A stretch of 64,000 nucleotides of DNA from Meghimatium bilineatum (taxonomy: Eukaryota; Mollusca; Gastropoda; Stylommatophora; Philomycidae), in contig CM067304.1 of NCBI GenBank assembly GCA_034231615.1, positions 25,044,589-25,108,588 of the forward strand, written 5' to 3'. Of this stretch, positions 1 through 10,861 are shown in pieces. The notes below the pieces were generated by a model. The model ran no database searches, had not been told where the DNA came from, and saw only the letters and a list, made by a program, of their open reading frames with translations. Numbering within the stretch: the stretch's first letter is position 1; each line of letters opens with the position of its first letter. The translations under genes and the position numbers were made by a program.

Positions 1-894
1 CGGACAAATTCCACTTGCAGATTGTCCATGGGTTTCTTGAGGGTTGCCAGTCTAGGCCATCTTCTTCCACAGTGGAACAAGTTTTGTCATAGTTTTACGA
101 TGGCCTAAGGATGACTAACATACTATCAGACTATGTGATGTAATACAAAAACATACAAATAACAATATACAAGACAGTTTTAATATTTCAACTGTAAGGT
201 CTTTCTCAAGAATATACAAGACAAACAGTGAACAAACAATACAAACAGTAAAAATAATAACACAGTAGCACTAGACAGCAGACATTGAACAGTATGACAT
301 CCAAAATGACTATGATATACGTGTACACTTTGAGCAGTGTGTACAGAATTTTATTATATTCTCAGTATACTCCAACTTTGTGTTTCACAAGATGATAGTC
401 CCACTATATTTAGTCATGTCATCTGTTACGAACATGCTGTTGCATAAGGGATGGTGTGCTGAGACACGAGACTGTAGTTATATTTTATGTCTGTGTAATA
501 ATAATACATGGCTTGATGTTTCTGGTCATGTTCAAGTCTTGGACTTGTGTGACTTATGATGACTTATGATGCATGATTATCCAAATGTGACTTATTCTTT
601 TCACCTCATGTGAATCTCATTTATTTGATATTATTTGCTATTTTAGTGGCAAAAATGCACTTTTATTTTTGTTCTACATAAACCCTGTAACAATATTAAG
701 TGCATTTATTATATTTGTATTGATTGCATTTCATAGTAAACATTGATATTCAGTAGACATGTTTCATTCATAAGTTGCTCTCACTCAACAGATGAAGAAT
801 TATAATGCTACATTGATATTGTTTATCGTGGAAGGCAACTGAGGAGGGTTGGGCATGAATGTAGAAGCTCCAAGTGAATCAAACATGAATATCT
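1..894. other. No recognisable gene
   Basis: AT-rich sequence without a supported open frame. The first 60 bases weakly resemble antisense LINE coding sequence, but I could not assign them. Confidence 0.5.
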
Positions 895-1127
895 AATCAA
901 TAAATCAATCTGTCAAGTGGCGTAGTTGATTATGCTTTTCTCAACTCTCTGCCTCTTGTGTTGTTAATAAGTTCAGTTGATGACTTATTTTTGTACCACA
1001 GTAACAACTCATCCAGAAATAACTCTTTGTTTCCTCTCTTATCCCTTTATTTTTCTAGTAGTTGCTAAATGTTCAAGTTTTACTTTCCTAATCAAAAATC
1101 TTGATTGTCTGCCTATGATTTTTAAGG
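895..1127 (-). mobile_element. LINE family B, C-terminal fragment
   Basis: The minus strand is collinear with the C-terminal part of the better-preserved copy at 7919-9617 (same words around KLEHL.TT.KIKG and the distal RQRV region), with many stops. Family B is an APE-type non-LTR element without RNase H. Confidence 0.7.
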
Positions 1128-1350
1128 CTGAATTTGTCGAGAGCAGCTAGAAAGTCACGGATAGACCAAGATCCGTCTACATTCGTCATTCCATGTCCGA
1201 ACTGTACAAGGGCATTTACAGCTCGAATAGGGCTCATTAGCCATCTACGAATTTATAATCAAGGACGTAACTAAAATTGAATTTTCAATAGTGGATGTAA
1301 TAAATGGTCATCATCACTTGTGATGGATGAACAACATGATTTTTAATATA
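1128..1350 (+). mobile_element. LINE family E, 3' end with C2H2 finger
   Basis: One frame reads RAARKSRIDQ, then CPNCTRAFTARIGLISHLRI, a C2H2 zinc finger with a His-to-Ile change at the end. It is followed by the noncoding tail shared with the copies at 35.3-35.6 kb and near 45 and 63 kb (ATTTTCAATAGTGGATG...GTCATCATCACTTGTGATGG). Confidence 0.75.
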
Positions 1351-1362
1351 ATTTGTTGTTTT

Positions 1363-1491
1363 CTTCTTCTTCTTCTTCTGCGATCAGTTTCCTATGCTCA
1401 TAAATCTATACAGGAAGGTGAGCCGCCTCCACAAATTCAGTCATCAGCAGGAGGTCCTCACGGTTGCCCCAACAGTTTTACCCTTCAGATC
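1363..1491 (-). mobile_element. 5'-truncated copy of LINE family A with perfect TSD
   Basis: The reverse complement matches the last ~130 bp of the large LINE at 28564-33010, including the end of its ORF and the GCAGAAGAAG tail. Eleven-base direct repeats TTTGTTGTTTT flank it at 1352-1362 and 1492-1502, the hallmark of target-primed reverse transcription. Confidence 0.9.
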
Positions 1492-1585
1492 TTTGTTGTT
1501 TTACTCCAGCATATCTGAGGACTTCTATATTAATTTTTTTTTGCTGTCCATGATGTCTAAAGTTAGACCTAAAAGATGAAATGTG

Positions 1586-1650
1586 TAGATATTGCGTCCA
1601 AGCTGTAAATCATGACACAATGCATTCAGTTATCTGGACTAGCCATGTTG
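1586..1650 (+). mobile_element. SINE-1 core fragment
   Basis: Shares AGCTGTAAATCATGACACAA and TCTGGACTA with the full SINE-1 at 5994-6274; the ends are eroded. Confidence 0.5.
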
Positions 1651-2277
1651 TTAATCGAGAGGTGTTTGAGAATACAGAGGAAGGAGACTTGTTTCATAAA
1701 ATAAGAAAAGACAAATATACACATTTTTGAACAAATAGCAAGAGGAAATCATTTTCAAGAGGTTTATTTCTATTTTGATACTGAATATTGTTTAACATTG
1801 TTTTTGTTAATCAGAAATAAAAAAATATGTCAATTATTACATGATAAATATGAAATTTACTAACATAGATAAGGGAATAATTAAACATTTAGTGTCATCT
1901 ACTTGTACTGCACCTGTACTTTCTCTACATGTAACCACTTAGCACAGTAGCCTAGTTGATAGTGAATTGATACTATCATCGGGTTACAGCGTGTCAGTTC
2001 TAAATTAATTCTGAACAATAAAATTATTGTTCCATGTAAAACTGCTATTTCAACCCTTTGTGTATTTTGTTTCAATATTCACTTACCAATACCAATCACT
2101 GTACAGTTTTACTCTTCTGCTTATTACAGATTGTTAACAAACAGGTGTCTGTTTATTCTGTTAACATTGAGAAACTCAGATTTACTGTGGATGTTACCAC
2201 ATTGGCAATCATGTTATTTAATGTTTGTTTTGATCCCCCAGCAATTAGCTCCCTTATTTATGTGCAATTTGTGGTTT
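1651..2277. other. No recognisable feature
   Basis: AT-rich, without supported genes; a short open frame of 91 codons at 2058-2333 has no family resemblance. Confidence 0.5.
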
Positions 2278-2429
2278 CTCTAGAGCATAGGTTCCAAACT
2301 TTTTTGGGGCACCGCCTACTTTGCAAGACATAAATGTTGTAATGACCCCCCCCCCCCCCCCCACCCATTATAACAGTTCTCCGCATTCAAGCTGTTTGAT
2401 ATTTTTGATGTAAATAGTAACTAATGATG

Positions 2430-4110
2430 ATACATTACTTCTTATGCCACAAATTAAAGCTGCAGTGTATGCTGATCACTTGGTGGTGTGTAGAAGAACA
2501 TATAAAGATTGGCAACAAGAAAATACAAGAAGCAGCAGACAATATAGCAGCATGAGCAGAGAAACGCAGCAGACAATATAGCAGCATGAGCAGAGAAACG
2601 CAGCAGACAATATAGCAGCATGAGCAGAGAAACGCAGCAGACAATATAGCAGCATGAGCAGAGAAACGCAGCAGACAATATAGCAGCATGAGCAGAGAAA
2701 CGCAGCAGACAATATAGCAGCATGAGCAGAGAAACGCAGCAGACAATATAGCAGCATGAGCAGAGAAACGCAGCAGACAATATAGCAGCATGAGCAGAGA
2801 AACGCAACAGACAATATAGCAGCATGAGCAGAGAAACGCAGCAGACAATATAGCAGCATGAGCAGAGAAACGCAGCAGACAATATAGCAGCATGAGCAGA
2901 GAAACGCAGCAGACAATATAGCAGCATGAGCAGAGAAACGCAGCAGACAATATAGCAGCATGAGCAGAGAAATGAATGGTAAAGATCATTGCTGAAAAAT
3001 TCTCAATAACACTCTTCACTCTCTCAAATAAGGACAAAGCAGGAAAGATGAAACTTGGATATGTACGTATCTAAATAAAACCGGTTACTTGGGCACCACA
3101 CTACATAAGAGACTGACGTGGAGGTCTCACATTTAGAAAACGGGCATAGACAAGAAAGAAAGCTGCCATCCTAAGGAAATTATCAGGAAAGCTTGGGGGG
3201 GGGGTAGTGGCAATGCAGCAACCTTAAAGAAGGTATATATAGGTGCCATTAGGCAAACTTCAGCAGCCAATTCCCAGCTCTGGACAAAGCATAAAATCAA
3301 GCACTTTGCAATATCACAGGTGCCATGAAGGCCTCTTCCATAAATGAAATGGGAAATATAGCCACCACAACACCTCCAAACCATAGTCAGGGCATTAAGA
3401 CCATGATCTATGCAAAAAAGTACATGGGCTTGTGAGCACACCCAATGAAGACCAGATTTGGTGACATAGCCAGTAGGAGACTGAAGAGAAGCAGTTTATT
3501 CTCACAATAAAAAAACACTAAACAGAGATATAAAGAATATAAAGTGTTTCGAACTGATGTTTCTATCCTACAAGTCCTTGTGAGCGATAAACTGCCATAC
3601 CTAAAGAAAGCCATATGAGAAGTGAGCATCCAAATAAGCGTAGTACTACAGTGGATACCATCACACTGTGGCATACCAGGAAACAAAGAGGCAGGTATGC
3701 TGGCAAAAGATGGAGCAACAGGAACAAAAAGACCAAGAAATCACCTTCCAGGAAAAGAGGACCCTCATTAAAGCTATTAGGACAGTCGACCACCAAAACA
3801 ACAACTATTGCTATATTGATAGAGCTGAGCAGGTTATCATCTTCTGCATTAGGACATGACACAACAGACTAAACAATCACTTAAACATACTAAGACTGGT
3901 TCCATCATCTCTGTGTGAATATGGACAGGCAGACAGAATGAACATATCCTGCATTACACTAAACCAGTTAAAGGAAGAGCACGGGGCCACAGATCACGGA
4001 TATTCACAGAAAGCTGTATGGGAGCACTGTGGAGCTTTCAAATACAGCAGCATTTATTAAAAAAAACCAGACTTGCTATGTAGACATGTTAAACTGCGAA
4101 TGGGAAGAAG
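2430..4110 (+). mobile_element. RNase-H-type LINE fragment, degenerate, interrupted by a 34-bp array
   Basis: Frames in order show the RT core (AVYADHLVV), QEAADNIAA.AEK, TLFTLSNKDKAG, then GYLGTTLHKRLTWRSHI, the RNase H end (WIPSHCGIPGNKEAGMLAKD, read across frames) and a C-terminal IRTxHNRLNNHL block. The order is the same as in the intact LINE at 28564-33010 and it ends in the same GAAGAAGAAG tail (about 4095-4110). Many stops and frame changes show it is old. Confidence 0.8.
2532..2972. repeat. 34-bp minisatellite, about 13 copies, derived from LINE coding sequence
   Basis: Near-identical units begin CAGCAGACAATATAGCAGCA. The unit is the stretch of the surrounding LINE that codes AADNIAAWAEK, repeated in place. 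Because 34 is not a multiple of three, each copy shifts frame and all three minus-strand frames stay open, giving long but meaningless ORFs of up to 200 codons. Confidence 0.95.
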
Positions 4111-4439
4111 AAGAAGATGCCATTAAATTATTGAAAAAGTAGTGTCTAAAATGTGATTCATCTTGAGGACAGTTATTGTTATACCAATTTTAATGAAACA
4201 TAGCCCATATGTAAAAGATTGTAAAGTGTAAGCTCTTATTACATTATGCAGTTGTTTCATACAATGGTTTAAATATCAAAATTTGGAATACATATTAAGA
4301 GATTGCATTACAGTAGTAAGAATCTTATTTTAATAATTAAAACACCATTTATACCACCATATATTGCAAAATTGTTTATTTTGAATTTATAAAGCAAAAA
4401 TAATACTATAAATAATGTGAGGGAAGAACCTGATGCATT

Positions 4440-4830
4440 TTTAAAAGATTGTTAATATTCGGTTCAACTTTCGCTAAAAACAGTCGTAAATCGACATGAT
4501 CAGTTATATGCAACCAGTTCCTTTTCTTAGATAGTAAATTCACAACACTAAATCCACATTCAGCCAAATGAGAAGATGGAAATGCAATTCATAATTTCTA
4601 CACTATTTCCCATAATCCAGAGTACAGTATCAGTATTGATTTCTGAAGCCAGAACTTTTGGTATCCACTTTTGAATTTTATTTTTAGTTCTTCATTTGTT
4701 ATGAGTCCCTCCTCTAAATTTATGATCAGTGTGTTTACATGTGAGAAATGATCTAGAACCCAATATGGTATATTCATGTTTAGAATTGTTTTAGAATATT
4801 CATGCTCAATTGAAATCAGCATGGAGAACC
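4440..4830 (-). pseudogene. hAT (ZBED-type) transposase, C-terminal part
   Basis: Minus-strand frames read NIPYWVLDHFSHVNTL, then LKIKFKSGYQKFWLQKS, then FPSSHLAECGFSVVNLLSKK and LHITDHVDLRLFLAKVEPNI. This is the conserved end of ZBED5/FAM200-like hAT transposases (IPxWVxxPF, SxLxExGFS, LRLxLxxxxPxI). In-frame stops near 4600 and the lack of an intact N-terminal half show it is dead. The enclosing terminal repeats fit its being the transposase of that element. Confidence 0.8.
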
Positions 4831-4952
4831 TCTTGGCAGTATGTAAGTAAATCCTCCTTTTTGAGAGACACTGTGATAAATTTGAAAAGTGGCTATATTC
4901 CCCTTGGCAAATTCTGCTTGAACAGATGAAGTTTCCTCACTTGTATACACAC

Positions 4953-5116
4953 GCCGCCGAAGACGGATGTGTTGGACCATTGGTGCAAATAAAACTGCAA
5001 CACAACGCATTTCCATTCTCTGGACTACATTCAACTGGAAATCTTGTAGGATCATTGTCCTGTTGCAAGAGAAATCCAGTGGGAGTTTGAGAATGAACGC
5101 TGAAGAAGAAGAAGAA
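4953..5116 (+). mobile_element. SINE-2 copy with TSD
   Basis: A 164-bp element running from CCGAAGACGGATGTGT to a GAAGAAGAAG tail. Ten-base direct repeats GTATACACAC flank it at 4943-4952 and 5117-5126. The copy at 56626-56786 is highly similar. Confidence 0.85.
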
Positions 5117-5463
5117 GTATACACACATATATGCATGCTCTATTTTCTCATTGACATCTATTAAGTTATGTCAGATATGGTCAATTTTTAAATGATTAAA
5201 TAATTGAAATGAAAGTTTGATGAAAAAAATTGATCATGTAAGAGGGGCATATGATTAAGTAAAATTTAAATTTTGAATGATTATCCAATAGCAAAATCAT
5301 GAAAATAGTTAATTTTTAAATATAGTATTAGTTTCTTCAATAAGTAGTCACCAACCCCCTAGATTGCCTGAGTGCCCCCCCCCCCCCAGAATCCTACAGT
5401 GCCCGCTGGGGGCAGCACCATCCGCTTTGGGAACAAGTGGGTTCTATAGCCTATGCTTTAGAG

Positions 5464-5982
5464 CTATCAGAGCCAAAAGACTTCAACTGTAGACGGTGTA
5501 CAATGCTTTGAGAAGAAATCTGCTACTCAGAGGAGATCTATGACATTTGATAGATAACATAATTATTATGCTATGTACCCAATATTTATCTACAGTGATT
5601 TTAATGCCTGCAATAATTAATATGTTTAATGGTTAATAATCAGTATTTATTCAGGTTCAGCTTTTCTATGTGGGACTAATTTATTTGTAACCACTGTGCT
5701 GTGTGATCAGCATTCATAACTGCTGCCACAATGTGCTTTATATAAAACTGTATGTGAAGAACCTGCCATTTCAGTGTTTCTTTTGTTTCAACATTTGTGT
5801 AGTTTCAACATTGTTTGTTTTTCAACATTTTGTTTTCTTGTAAATATGTGAAGGTGAAGATTATCTAGAGTATAGGCATGCAAGATTTGTAAGTTTTCTG
5901 TCTGGTATTTGGTTGTAATATACATAAGTTGTCATGGCCACTGAGACATGTTGTACAATTAATGACAGGTTTGGTTTTTTTT
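5464..5982. other. No recognisable feature
   Basis: AT-rich, no supported ORF. It ends in a T-run that forms the insertion site of the following SINE. Confidence 0.5.
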
Positions 5983-5993
5983 TTTACATATGT

Positions 5994-6274
5994 CACCCGT
6001 GTGTTGCCAGGGCCAGAAAGGGGAGCAAAATAATAGCAACACTGTTTACCTTTCATGCATGTCGTAAGAGGCGACTAAGAAAGTTATGGGATGGAGTTGG
6101 CTGCCCCATCCCATATAGGGTCAGTGACCCAAAGCCATGCTGAAGTCAGATGTGTCAGGCCGAAAGGCGCAGATATCGCAGCAGTGCTGTAAACCATGAC
6201 ACAATGATTTCCGTTCTCCGGACTACATCCTGCTAATCTGCAGGAGTTTGAGAACGAACGCAGAAGAAGAAGAA
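5994..6274 (+). mobile_element. SINE-1, full-length, perfect TSD
   Basis: A 281-bp element from CACCCGTGTGTTGCCAGG to GCAGAAGAAGAAGAA, flanked by the 11-bp direct repeat TTTACATATGT at 5983-5993 and 6275-6285. A 5' module (GTCGTAAGAGGCGACTAAG) precedes a 3' module related to SINE-2 (GATGTGTCAGGCC, GGACTACATCCTGCT). No clear tRNA A/B boxes are visible, so the promoter type is unknown. Further copies occur at 16.4, 18.5 and 40.8 kb. Confidence 0.9.
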
Positions 6275-6382
6275 TTTACATATGTTTTTTTCTTTGAAAG
6301 GGGGACTACACATTGTAGAAGATCATGTACCTGTTTTGTAAGGTTCTTCCTACTCTGATGACAAGGCAAAAGTAAAGCATTA

Positions 6383-6484
6383 TTTTGAGTAAAGCAATGT
6401 TCCAACAGTATGATATTTTGAGTAAAGCAATGTTCCAACAGTATGATATTTTGAGTAAAGCAATGTTCCAACAGTATGATATTT
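6383..6484. repeat. 33-bp tandem repeat, three copies
   Basis: Three near-perfect units containing AGCAATGTTCCAACAGTATG. Confidence 0.9.
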
Positions 6485-6739
6485 TGGTGCACTCTTAAAA
6501 AAAATGATGTCATTGTGATGAAACTATGTCTGCCACATTGATAATGAATTTCCAACAGCTCTTCTACTGATTCAAAGACAATAAATCTGGGAGACAATCC
6601 AATTTCTACAAGAAAATGGCATATTGCATATTTTCAGACGTGTACACATGGCCATTCAATGTTTTTGTCATTAACCAGAAAACATGATGGTGGAGGTTCA
6701 ACTATTAAACCCACATCTCATTCTATAACAAACATGGCC

Positions 6740-6860
6740 TAATTCTAACCCTAACCCTAATATCTCATTCTACAGCTAACATGACCACATTCTAGCCCTA
6801 ATATCTCATTCTACAGATAACATGACCACATTCTAGCCCGAATATCTTATTCTACAACTA
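6740..6860. repeat. ~41-bp tandem repeat, about three copies
   Basis: Units share ATCTCATTCTACAG and ACATGACCACATTCTAGCCC. The first part contains two telomere-like CTAACC units, which look incidental. Confidence 0.75.
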
Positions 6861-7590
6861 ATACAGCCTAAACCTAACTCTTACTGTAATAAATCTATTT
6901 GAAAGCAAATCCCACAAAACAACTTCACCCTTAAGGAGAGTCCACTAACCTAAATACCTAGTGGAATTGACATTTAATATTTTAACACCAACAACCATTC
7001 ATAACTACTTAATCCTAATCAAGTCAACACACCAAATAACACTTCAATAGACAGATGTCTATGCTACGGAAAACCCTGCGAAATAATGCTATATTTGGAG
7101 TTGTTTGCTTCTGCAATTGTCAGAGTAGGAAGGACTGGGCCATTGAGTTAAAAAAAGAGAGCATCAGCACTAGAGATGAGTACCCAGTTCATGACACCAT
7201 TTGAGTACTAATCATTTAGGGCTGCTATTATTCAAAATAGATAATTTGAAGTCTAGTAAAGCATGATTTACAACGATGGCTTGTCCATTTCATTAGCATT
7301 TCCTATTTTTTTTAGTGTTGAAACCACATGCCATAAAACGTTGCTGGATACATTTTTAAAGAGAAATTCCTTCTATGTTTGCATCAGAACATAGGTTAAC
7401 ATAAGCAGACAAATAATAATGGTATATTGACTGCACCTGATTACAAATCCAAGCTTAGATTCCCAACAGGTATAGAACCTCAAGTAAAAAGACAGTTTCC
7501 TGGTAGGAATGGGGAACTCCTTGCTTTGCATAGATTGCTCATCCTTTTCTACTGTAGGATCCACAGGGATTGGAGCTACATTTGAAACCT
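6861..7590. other. No recognisable feature
   Basis: Unassigned DNA without a credible gene. Confidence 0.5.
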
Positions 7591-7599
7591 GGACACATC

Positions 7600-7917
7600 A
7601 CTATAGGACAATCTAATCATATTGGAAACCTGGACGCTGTACGATTACTGTAGCATAATCTATAACCTGGACGTTGTACAATTACTGTAGCATAAACTAT
7701 AACCTGGACGTTGTACAATTACTGTAGCATAAACTATAACCTGGACGCTATACAATTACTGTAGCATAATCTATAACCTGGAAGCTGTACAATTACTGTA
7801 GCATAATCTATAACCTGGATGCTGTACGATTACTGTAGCATAATCTAATCACATTTGAAACCTGGACACATTACTGGAGCACAATCTAATCACATTTGAA
7901 ACATGGACACATCACTG
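7600..7917. repeat. ~37-39 bp minisatellite, left half
   Basis: About seven units of the form ATAACCTGGACG...ACTGTAGCATAA, grading into units (ATCTAATCACATTTGAAACC) of the type found at 9618-10090. Confidence 0.9.
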
Positions 7918-7918
7918 T

Positions 7919-9617
7919 CAATCAAGTGCCATGCCAACTGTCGTAGGCGATCATGTTTCTCCATGACTCTGTCTCTTGTGTTGTCAATAAGCTCGGTTGG
8001 TGAGCTTCTACAGTGCAATGATACAAGCCCATCTAGTAATGTTTCTCTTTGTCGACCCCTATCTCTTCTCCATTTGATCTTTCCAGTGGTTATTAAGTGT
8101 TCAAGCTGTGTTTTTCTCAGCACATGCCCTAGAAACATTGACTGTCTGCCCCTAATGTTTGATATGATTGATCTTTTTACGCTAGCATCAATGAGAACAT
8201 CTGCATTAGTTTTTTTGGCTGTCTATGGTATTTTCATCATTCTTCTCAGAAACCACATTTCTGTACCCTCTAATTCGCTTTGAATTTTCTTGTTTACAGT
8301 CCATGCTTTACATCCATAAAAAAGAATTGGTTCTATATAACATCTCAGCACCCGAATTCGGGTCTGCATTGATATACTTCCATTGCAAAAAATGGTTATA
8401 ATTTTTTGGAATGCTGATTTGGCTTGTGCTGTTCGGCTCTTTATCTCACTTGAGCATCTACCTTCTGATGTTAACAGGGTGCCAAGATATTTCACTTTTC
8501 AACTTGTGCTAATTTTGTGTTATTAATTATTATGTTGCATCTTGGTGGTGTATGTCTCTTTGATACGACCATTATTTCTGTTTTCTTCTTGTCTAAACTG
8601 AGGCCTTTGTTTTCACTTTCCTTCACTACTTTATCTAATAGGGCTTGTAGTTCTTGTTCGCTTCCTGTGATCAGTACTGTGTCATCAGCATATCTCAAGT
8701 TATTTATATTGTATACTCCCACTTTTATTCCTGGCATATCTGCTATTTTTTGCATAATGTATTCTGTATACAGGGAGAAAAGGTCCGGTGACATTACACA
8801 ACCTTGCCTGACACCCATTTCTATCTTTTGAAATCTACCTATATAGTTGTTAACTCTCATCGCAGCTGTTTGTTTCCAATACATATTTCTTACTATTCTT
8901 AGATCTTTCCCATCAACGTTAAGATTTTCTAGCAGTTTTATAATCTCTGAATGCTTCGCCTTGTCAAATGTTTTGCTGTAATCTATGAAGCACAGATAAA
9001 GGTCTTGCTGTACTTCTATGGCCCTCTCCATTAATGTTCTTACTATACATAGGGCATTTCTTGTGTCTGTTCCTTCTACGTACCCGCATTGTTCGTCTGC
9101 TATCTCTGGTTTTATTTTTCCTCTTATATGCCTCATTATTATGCGCAGTAGAATATGGTCATCTGACTCATAAGACTAATTGTTCTGTGGTCTTCGCAAT
9201 CTACTGCACCAGGTTTCTTTGGTAGGGATGTGAAAATTGATTGTAGCAAATCAGATGGAATATAGCCACTGTTGTAGATGTCATTTAACATTTTGGTGAT
9301 AACTTCAAACGCCATAATCTCCCAGGGATTCTAATTCTTCTTTTGTAATCTTGTCTGGACCTGATGATTTGTTGTTTTTTAAGTGTTGTATGGATTCCTT
9401 TACTTCTGATTTTAATATACTTGGACCTTCATTGTTGTAATTTAAGTTAATATTATTTCTGTTATCTTCGTACAATTCTTTAATATATTCTTCCCATTTG
9501 TGCATGACTTCATTTTCTCCTATCAGTATGTGTCCCTGCTTAGATTTCAGGCACCCAGTCCTGTGAGCCTGCCCTCTGCCTGTTAATTCCTTTATTTGTA
9601 AATGTGTATGACTCATG
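7919..9617 (-). mobile_element. LINE family B, 5'-truncated, inserted in a minisatellite
   Basis: The minus strand codes, in order, a linker (ELTGRGQAHRTGCLKSKQGH), the RT with FIDYSKTFDKAKHSEIIKLL, GVRQGCVMSPDLFSLY and LRYADDTVLITGSEQE (the catalytic pair is in YADD), the post-RT KYLGTLLTSEGRCSSEIKS and WFLRRM, and the C-terminal FLGHVLRKTQLEHLITTGKI. Frame breaks separate these blocks. There is no RNase H, which fits the APE-type element class common in molluscs and arthropods. The direct repeat TCACTGT at 7912-7918 and 9618-9624, with array units on both sides, shows insertion into an existing minisatellite. Confidence 0.88.
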
Positions 9618-10090
9618 TCACTGTAGCATAATCTAATCACATTTGAAACTTGGACACATCACTAGGATAATCTAATCACATTTGAAACTTGACACATCAC
9701 TAGGATAATCTAATCACATTTGAAACTTGGACACATCACTAGGATAATCTAATCACATTTGAAACTTGGACACATCACTAGGATAATCTAATCACATTTG
9801 AAACTTGGACACATCACTAGGATAATCTAATCACATTTGAAACTTGGACACATCACTGTAGGATAATCGAATCACATTTGAAACTTTGACACATCACTGT
9901 AGGATAATCTAATCACATTTGAAACTTTGACACATCACTAGGATAATCTAATCACATTTGAAACTTGGACACATCACTGTAGGATAATCTAATCACGTTT
10001 GAAACTTGGACACATCACTAGGATAATCTAATCATATTTGAAACTTGGAAACATCACGGTAGGATAACCTAATTACATTTGCGTAGGTGT
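9618..10090. repeat. ~39-41 bp minisatellite, right half
   Basis: About twelve units with ATCTAATCACATTTGAAACT and GGACACATCACT. Units alternate between 39 bp and a 41-bp variant carrying an extra GT. One stray unit lies at 12110-12150. Confidence 0.93.
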
Positions 10091-10117
10091 CAACTAGTAC
10101 AGATTTTCTGTATTTAA

Positions 10118-10857
10118 CCTTTAGCGTGCTAGTTTACAATTATGTAATATTCTCCTCTGCCGCGGCATTGGTTTTTGCAAATATTACGCAATCGTCTGTG
10201 GCTGTTTTGAAATCGCGATAACTTTTTCGTTGTTACAGATACTTAAATAATATTTGCACATATAAATAAAGAAATAAATTCTGCATATATTGGTGTAAGT
10301 TTTGTTATCTATGTGTGATACAAGACATGTGAGAAAGTGATAAAGTCAAATTTAGACCTATCTCGATCTAGACCTACCAAATTTTTGGTCGATCATAAGC
10401 TGTGAAATCTGTTGAATATTATATATTTAACATAATGGAAACACTGGAATACGTTCTTCATTAAAAATCACAAATGAAGAACTTACCTTTGATAATTTGC
10501 GAATTTCCAGCTGTTTAAACATTGATTTCACTGAATATACTATTAGCAAATAGTATAATAAACACGATTCATTATCTTGTCGCTTCAACACGATGCAAAA
10601 AACCATAAATTCCTCGAATTTCCATGACAAAATCACTTCATATTGGCTTACTCGCCAATTTAAACAAAATGGGCATAAAATTTCTACCCACTATTGCCAT
10701 CGGATTCTATAAAAAATGTTACAAAATTTTCGGAATTTGATTTTTTCGTTCGCCATCGGGTTTTCTGAAGTGGGTGGTAGATTTTGATTCAGCGATCAAT
10801 ATATGCCAAATTCTGGTGAAATGCTTCACCAAAATTGTATACATAGCGTGCTAAAGG
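10118..10857. mobile_element. piggyBac-like MITE, copy 1
   Basis: TTAA at 10114-10117 and 10858-10861 flanks a 740-bp element with terminal inverted repeats CCTTTAGCGTGCTA and (reverse complement) CCTTTAGCACGCTA. TTAA target duplication and CCYT ends are piggyBac hallmarks. No transposase is coded inside, so it is non-autonomous. It shares an internal ~200-bp block with the copy at 16645. Confidence 0.85.
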
Positions 10858-10861
10858 TTAA

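Larger units (their letters stand above)
2286..5455 (-). mobile_element. hAT-like DNA transposon, degenerate, with nested insertions
   Basis: The ends are inverted (CATAGG...CCTATG, followed on each side by a GTTCC(C)CAAA-type block) and are flanked by eight-base near-direct repeats CTCTAGAG at 2278-2285 and CTTTAGAG at 5456-5463, the TSD length of hAT elements. The minus strand between 4830 and 4440 codes the C-terminal part of a ZBED-type hAT transposase. A LINE (about 2430-4110) and a SINE-2 (4953-5116) sit inside it, so the hAT is older than both. Confidence 0.7.

Noticed and set aside
2435-3037. 200-codon Cys/Leu-rich ORF and two overlapping ones
   Set aside because: The 34-bp array is open in all three minus-strand frames; the sense strand is LINE coding sequence.
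6741-6760. Interstitial telomere repeat (CTAACCCTAACC)
   Set aside because: Only two and a half units, within an unrelated 41-bp repeat.
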